Part shown: in pieces, positions 5,690 to 9,188 of the stretch
Numbering within the stretch: the first letter of the stretch is position 1
Layout: every line of letters begins with the position of its first letter
Assembly: GCA_008017255.1 (NCBI GenBank)
Contig: SSHD01000124.1
Span: 1 to 9,188 of the forward strand
Source: Acinetobacter sp.
GTDB lineage: Bacteria > Pseudomonadota > Gammaproteobacteria > Pseudomonadales > Moraxellaceae
DNA length: 9,188 nucleotides
Direction of reading: 5' to 3'
Program-made: the position numbers and the translations under genes
The notes under the pieces: model-generated
The model's input: only the letters and a program-made list of their open reading frames with translations
Told to the model about the DNA's origin: nothing
The model's database searches: none

Positions 5690-6916
5690 TTATTCTAAAA
5701 ACTTAACCGTTACCCCAGAACGAACTTTAGCGCCTAAATCATTGGCATCCCAGTTGGTTAAGCGGATACAACCGTGTGAAGCTGTTTTAGAAATCAACGA
5801 TGGGTTCGGTGTACCGTGTATCCCGAATGACTTTTTGCTTAAACCAATCCAGATATTACCGACTGGTCCGTTTGGACCTGGTGGTAAGCTCAGCGGCTTT
5901 AAGTTTTTACCCTGAACAAAGTTAGACGGTGAATAACTGTAGTACGGGTTTTTCGCTACACCCACTATTTTATAGGTGCCTGTTGGCGACGGAGTGTCTG
6001 CACTACCAATAGTGGCAGGGAATGAGCCAATCATTTGGTTACGACTGTTAAATAAATACAGTTGTTTTGCACCTTTGTGCGCCACAATCAAATGAATATC
6101 TTCTGGTACATCCACACGTTTATTGGAAACAATGATTTTCTCACCAGCTTTTTTGAACGTGGCGGTTGGATTAATCTTCTTCAAGAAGTTTTCATCCATA
6201 TGAAACTTTTCGCCTAACATTTCAGTGGTACGGGTGTAATACAAGCCTTTCATTTTTGCTTGTAGGGCATAGTCATGTGGAATTTCCTTAGCAAAAGGAC
6301 CTTTTAAGTCTGCCTCGGTAATGGTGTATTGCACATAAGCTGGCTTAGTTTGTTTAGCAACTAAAGCATCCCAAGTTTCTTTGCTCAGTACGCCAGTCGG
6401 CTTTAGGCCATTCATTTGTTGAAAAGACGCAATGGCTTTTAGCGTATTTTGACCGCTAGAACCATCAATCGCACCTGGAGAAGCATGTGTATCATTCAGC
6501 ATCACATGCGCACGCGCATACATTGGTGATTGACCTTTGAGCAGTGTTTCATCCCATTGCGCATTATTTAGACTGTCTAAAGTCCAAGACATAGGGGCTG
6601 CAGGTGTGGTTGTGGTATCAGTAGTCGTTTCGGTGTTATCAGCCTGCGATGCGGCATCAACACTATCGGCTTGCACTTTTGAAGCTGGTTGAGCCACCAC
6701 ACTAGATGCGGGTGTATCGACCGTGCTTGCTTGTACAGCAGATGCTGGTTGTGCAACGACGCTAGAGGCAGTATCAACCGCTAAAGGGTCAATTGGATCC
6801 AACACCATAGCCGTGAGTTTTTGAGGGTGTAATGGTTGCTCAGTTGTTGGAGCAGCAAAAGCAACATTAGCAAAAATACAACTTAAACTCATAGCGAGTA
6901 ATGAGCGAACAAACAT
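5690..6916 (-). CDS. L,D-transpeptidase (YkuD) with peptidoglycan-binding domain
   Basis: This is a 408-residue exported cell-wall enzyme. A signal peptide (about 1-21, ending AFA before APTT) is followed by a low-complexity Ala/Ser/Thr/Val/Gln linker (about 25-108) with a tandem repeat. A PG_binding_1-like helical domain covers about 128-186, with SGQNTLKAIASFQQMNGL. A LysM-like segment lies at about 225-265, and the YkuD catalytic domain at about 275-407. The catalytic signature is complete: His367 in GIHGTP, then SHGCIRL with His381 and nucleophile Cys383. Such enzymes form 3-3 peptidoglycan cross-links or attach or exchange stem-peptide residues in the periplasm, and resist most penicillins but not carbapenems. 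Acinetobacter has named paralogues (LdtJ, LdtK), but I cannot assign this one. ATG 6916 is preferred to the in-frame TTG 6925 because AAGG (6929-6926) lies 9 nt before it but abuts the TTG. It is monocistronic. Confidence 0.92.
   Translation of the reverse strand: MFVRSLLAMSLSCIFANVAFAAPTTEQPLHPQKLTAMVLDPIDPLAVDTASSVVAQPASAVQASTVDTPASSVVAQPASKVQADSVDAASQADNTETTTDTTTTPAAPMSWTLDSLNNAQWDETLLKGQSPMYARAHVMLNDTHASPGAIDGSSGQNTLKAIASFQQMNGLKPTGVLSKETWDALVAKQTKPAYVQYTITEADLKGPFAKEIPHDYALQAKMKGLYYTRTTEMLGEKFHMDENFLKKINPTATFKKAGEKIIVSNKRVDVPEDIHLIVAHKGAKQLYLFNSRNQMIGSFPATIGSADTPSPTGTYKIVGVAKNPYYSYSPSNFVQGKNLKPLSLPPGPNGPVGNIWIGLSKKSFGIHGTPNPSLISKTASHGCIRLTNWDANDLGAKVRSGVTVKFLE
6662..6778 (-). repeat. In-frame tandem repeat in the transpeptidase linker
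   Basis: Two near-identical units of 19 and 20 residues (47-65 and 66-85) share the pattern VDT-ASSVVAQPAS-VQA, followed by a third partial start (VDAAS). The DNA of the two units has diverged at synonymous sites, so the duplication is not very recent. It lengthens the flexible spacer between the export signal and the peptidoglycan-binding domain. Confidence 0.8.
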
Positions 6917-6947
6917 GTAATTCAACCTTAAGAATTATTGGTATTGA

Positions 6948-6953
6948 AATATA
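6948..6953 (-). promoter_or_regulatory. Candidate -10 box for the transpeptidase gene
   Basis: On the minus strand TATATT (6953-6948) matches five of six -10 positions and would give a leader of about 25 nt. The bases 16-17 nt upstream (TTTCTG) are a poor -35. Confidence 0.35.
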
Positions 6954-7077
6954 AAACCTTACAAGTATTGCAGAAAATGATTGTGCTTGCAGTAGCAGTT
7001 TTGTGTCTATAGCACTTTTTACTGAAAGTTTAAATTTATCTGCCCAATTGCAATTATAAATTCTAACTTAACTTTGT

Positions 7078-7083
7078 TATGAT
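7078..7083 (+). promoter_or_regulatory. Candidate -10 box for hemE
   Basis: TATGAT matches five of six -10 positions and lies 31 nt before the hemE start, giving a leader of about 25 nt. No convincing -35 is found at 16-18 nt (TATAAA is there). The remainder of the 198-nt divergent spacer between the transpeptidase gene and hemE is AT-rich with nothing else recognisable. Confidence 0.4.
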
Positions 7084-7114
7084 GCGGCTACATAAAAGGC
7101 TTTAGAGATTGGTA

Positions 7115-8188
7115 ATGACAACGTTGAAAAATGATCGTTTTTTACGCGCTTTGTTACGCGAACCTGTGGACACTACGCCAGTATGGATGATGCGTCAAGC
7201 AGGGCGTTATTTACCAGAATATCGTGCGACTCGTGCGCAGGCTGGCGATTTCCTGTCTTTATGTAAAAATGCCGAATTTGCCTGTGAAGTGACGCTTCAG
7301 CCATTACGCCGTTATGAGTTGGATGCAGCAATACTATTTTCCGATATTTTAACCGTACCCGATGCTTTGGGCTTAGGTTTATATTTTGAAGAAGGCGAGG
7401 GACCAAAATTTCATAACACCGTTCGCACTGAACAGGATGTTGCGAATCTACCAAAACTCAATGCAAAGTCCGATTTGGCTTATGTCATGAATGCGGTGTC
7501 GACTATTCGTTCTGCCTTAAATGGACAAGTGCCTTTGATTGGCTTTTCAGGCAGCCCTTGGACTTTAGCGACTTATATGGTCGAAGGTGGTTCAAGTAAA
7601 GAATTTCGTTTTATTAAACAGATGATGTACGCACAACCAGAAGTGTTACATGCTTTGCTCGATCATCTTGCCGATTCTGTTATTGATTATCTAAACGCCC
7701 AAATTGATGCAGGTGCACAAGCCATCCAAATTTTTGATAGTTGGGGCGGCGCACTGGCACATCGTGAGTATGTTGAATTTTCACTCAATTATATGACCAA
7801 AATCATTGCAGGATTGCAACGCGAAAAAGACGGACAACGTATTCCGATCATTGTTTTTACGAAAGGCGGCGGTCAATGGTTAGAGAGTATGCTTAGCACT
7901 GGTGCAGATGCCATCGGTTTGGATTGGACCACGTCACTATATACCGCACGTGATGTGGTTGCAGGGCGTGCAGCATTGCAAGGCAACCTAGACCCAGCGG
8001 TGCTGTATGGTTCAGTGGCTTCTATTGAAAAAGCAGTAAAAGCTATGTTAGACGATGCCTATGCCAACGGTGAAAAAACCGGTTATGTGGCAAATTTAGG
8101 ACATGGTATTACCCAATGGGTCGACCCAGCGCAACCGAAAATTTTTGTCGATACCGTGCATGAATACAGCGCCAAATATTTAGGTTGA
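7115..8188 (+). CDS. hemE: Uroporphyrinogen III decarboxylase
   Basis: This 357-residue cytoplasmic enzyme removes four acetate carboxyl groups from uroporphyrinogen III to give coproporphyrinogen III in haem synthesis, without any cofactor. Family signatures are both present: [16 protein letters not shown] (22-37, with active-site Arg27 and Arg31) and [16 protein letters not shown] (143-158, with Tyr154). The key Asp77 lies in [13 protein letters not shown], and His330 in NLGHGI. These correspond to Arg37, Arg41, Asp86, Tyr164 and His339 of the human enzyme. The length matches E. coli HemE (354). ATG 7115 is chosen because GAG (7105-7107) lies 7 nt before it; the upstream in-frame TTG 7109 overlaps that site's spacing and adds only two residues. 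The DUF817 gene begins 10 nt after the stop, so the two are probably co-transcribed. Confidence 0.98.
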   Translation: MTTLKNDRFLRALLREPVDTTPVWMMRQAGRYLPEYRATRAQAGDFLSLCKNAEFACEVTLQPLRRYELDAAILFSDILTVPDALGLGLYFEEGEGPKFHNTVRTEQDVANLPKLNAKSDLAYVMNAVSTIRSALNGQVPLIGFSGSPWTLATYMVEGGSSKEFRFIKQMMYAQPEVLHALLDHLADSVIDYLNAQIDAGAQAIQIFDSWGGALAHREYVEFSLNYMTKIIAGLQREKDGQRIPIIVFTKGGGQWLESMLSTGADAIGLDWTTSLYTARDVVAGRAALQGNLDPAVLYGSVASIEKAVKAMLDDAYANGEKTGYVANLGHGITQWVDPAQPKIFVDTVHEYSAKYLG

Positions 8189-8198
8189 TGAATTAAAC

Positions 8199-9029
8199 GT
8201 GTTTACTCACCCAGTTTCAGCAAGCGCTGGTATCGTGCAATGGTTAGCACTGCCACTTAACTTTATGGTTAAAGCAGTTTCGGCAGCTTTATTTGGCTTG
8301 CTGTTGCTAGCTGCTTTTGTCTTTACTGCACCGATGGGCAGCCAAGAATATTATGGTTTTTTTCGTTACGACTATTTATTGTTTTATGCCGTTACGATTC
8401 AAATTTGCTTATTGTTGTTAAAGCTAGAATCTTGGGCGGAAGCCAAAGTCATTGCCTTGTTTCATATTTTGGCGATGGGGATGGAAATTTTTCTGACTCA
8501 TCCCACCATTGCGTCTTGGCAATATCCACAACCTGCGGTATTGAAATTATTGACCGTACCGTTATTTGCTGGTTTTATGTACTCAGCGGTGGGTAGTTTC
8601 TTTGCGAGATCACTACGACTGTATGCGGTTTCATTCGAGAAACTGCCGCATTTTTGCAATATGCTGTGTTTAGCAGTTTTGTCATATTTAAACTTTATGA
8701 CAAAATTTTTTATTGCCGATATTCGTATAGCGCTGTTTGTTTGGAGTGTGGTGATTTTTTGGAAAACCAAACTGTACTTTCAACTCAAACAGCACCGCCT
8801 GAAACTTCCTATGTTACCTATATTGCTGCTACTGGCTTTTTTAATTTGGATTGCTGAAAACATTAGTACCTTTTATAAAATTTGGCTGTACCCGAGTCAG
8901 GTGGATGCGTGGCATATGGTCGGCTGGGGTAAGCTTGGTTCGTGGTATTTGTTATTACTGCTCAGTTTGGTTTTAGTGTTGAAAATTTTAGGCACACGTG
9001 ATGTAAATGGAACTTGGCACTTGCGTTAA
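8199..9029 (+). CDS. DUF817 family integral membrane protein (YoaT-like)
   Basis: This 276-residue, very hydrophobic protein has about seven to eight membrane segments: roughly 25-44, 57-75, 83-100, 115-136, 152-172, 176-190, 203-219 and 246-264. I recognise the DUF817 (YoaT-like) pattern from conserved polar and aromatic blocks between helices. These are FRYDYLLF (55-62), LESW (76-79), LFHILAMGMEIF (87-98), SWQYP (106-110), PLFAGFMYSAVGSF (121-134), SYLNF (162-166), WIAENISTF (217-225) and the region W-YPSQ to W near 229-238. No enzymatic or transport function is established for the family as far as I know, so none is assigned. The start is GTG 8199, 10 nt after the hemE stop. There is no good Shine-Dalgarno, so translation may depend on ribosomes finishing hemE; a later start such as ATG for Met23 is possible. 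No clear terminator follows. Confidence 0.8.
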   Translation: MFTHPVSASAGIVQWLALPLNFMVKAVSAALFGLLLLAAFVFTAPMGSQEYYGFFRYDYLLFYAVTIQICLLLLKLESWAEAKVIALFHILAMGMEIFLTHPTIASWQYPQPAVLKLLTVPLFAGFMYSAVGSFFARSLRLYAVSFEKLPHFCNMLCLAVLSYLNFMTKFFIADIRIALFVWSVVIFWKTKLYFQLKQHRLKLPMLPILLLLAFLIWIAENISTFYKIWLYPSQVDAWHMVGWGKLGSWYLLLLLSLVLVLKILGTRDVNGTWHLR

Positions 9030-9142
9030 TTTGCCTTACAAATTGTTTTGTATTCAATGGATGAAGTTAATAATTGTAGATATTTCAGTAATATTTCAAA
9101 TTTTATTTGCTAAAACACATCAATCTCGGTACTTTAATTTGT

Positions 9143-9160
9143 GTGTAAAAACAATTACAC
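9143..9160. repeat. Short inverted repeat in the right-end intergenic stretch
   Basis: GTGTAA (9143-9148) and TTACAC (9155-9160) are perfect arms around a 6-nt A-rich spacer. The surrounding 9030-9188 is AT-rich, has no supported gene, and holds no convincing terminator for the DUF817 gene. The repeat might be an operator for a gene beyond the window; this is only a suggestion. Confidence 0.2.
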
Positions 9161-9188
9161 CGTTCATCGTAATAAAAATAGTGATATA

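Noticed and set aside
8405..8857. Small open frames on both strands inside the DUF817 gene
   Set aside because: They overlap a gene with a recognisable family pattern and show no independent start signals.

Overview
This window looks like ordinary chromosomal housekeeping DNA from a gammaproteobacterium, most likely Acinetobacter or a close Moraxellaceae relative. That placement is my inference from protein recognition (PyrC, RNase T, HemE, tRNA-Glu), the AT-rich composition and the pyrC-rnt-tRNA order. It does not come from a database search. I see no phage, transposon, CRISPR or defence island.

Layout, left to right. (1) 1-239: the 3' end of an oligopeptide/microcin C-type ABC ATPase gene (YejF-like). 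(2) 362-1606: an Old Yellow Enzyme-family flavin oxidoreductase with its own promoter, a candidate operator and a strong terminator. (3) 1712-2302: a small membrane-anchored DUF2726 protein, closed by a bidirectional terminator. (4) On the minus strand, 4144 down to 2365: pyrC (TTG start), rnt (4-nt GTGA overlap) and tRNA-Glu(TTC). The tRNA promoter is embedded in the last codons of rnt. (5) 4306-5577, plus strand and divergent from pyrC: a membrane diguanylate cyclase. (6) 6916-5690, minus strand: a secreted L,D-transpeptidase, convergent with the cyclase and sharing a bidirectional terminator region. (7) 7115-9029, plus strand: hemE followed 10 nt later by a DUF817 integral membrane protein. 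The last ~160 bases are noncoding.

The genes do not form one pathway. They cover peptide import, flavin redox chemistry, pyrimidine synthesis, RNA 3'-end maturation plus a tRNA, c-di-GMP signalling, cell-wall cross-linking and haem synthesis. The one functional link that stands out is rnt beside a tRNA gene, since RNase T trims tRNA 3' ends. Several naive longest-ORF starts are wrong here: the OYE, DUF2726, pyrC, transpeptidase and hemE genes all have better internal starts, and pyrC appears to use TTG.

I found no convincing new biological system. The best second-look items are the tRNA-Glu promoter nested in rnt, the membrane-tethered DUF2726 nuclease-like protein, the uncharacterised DUF817 protein behind hemE, and two palindromic candidate operators.
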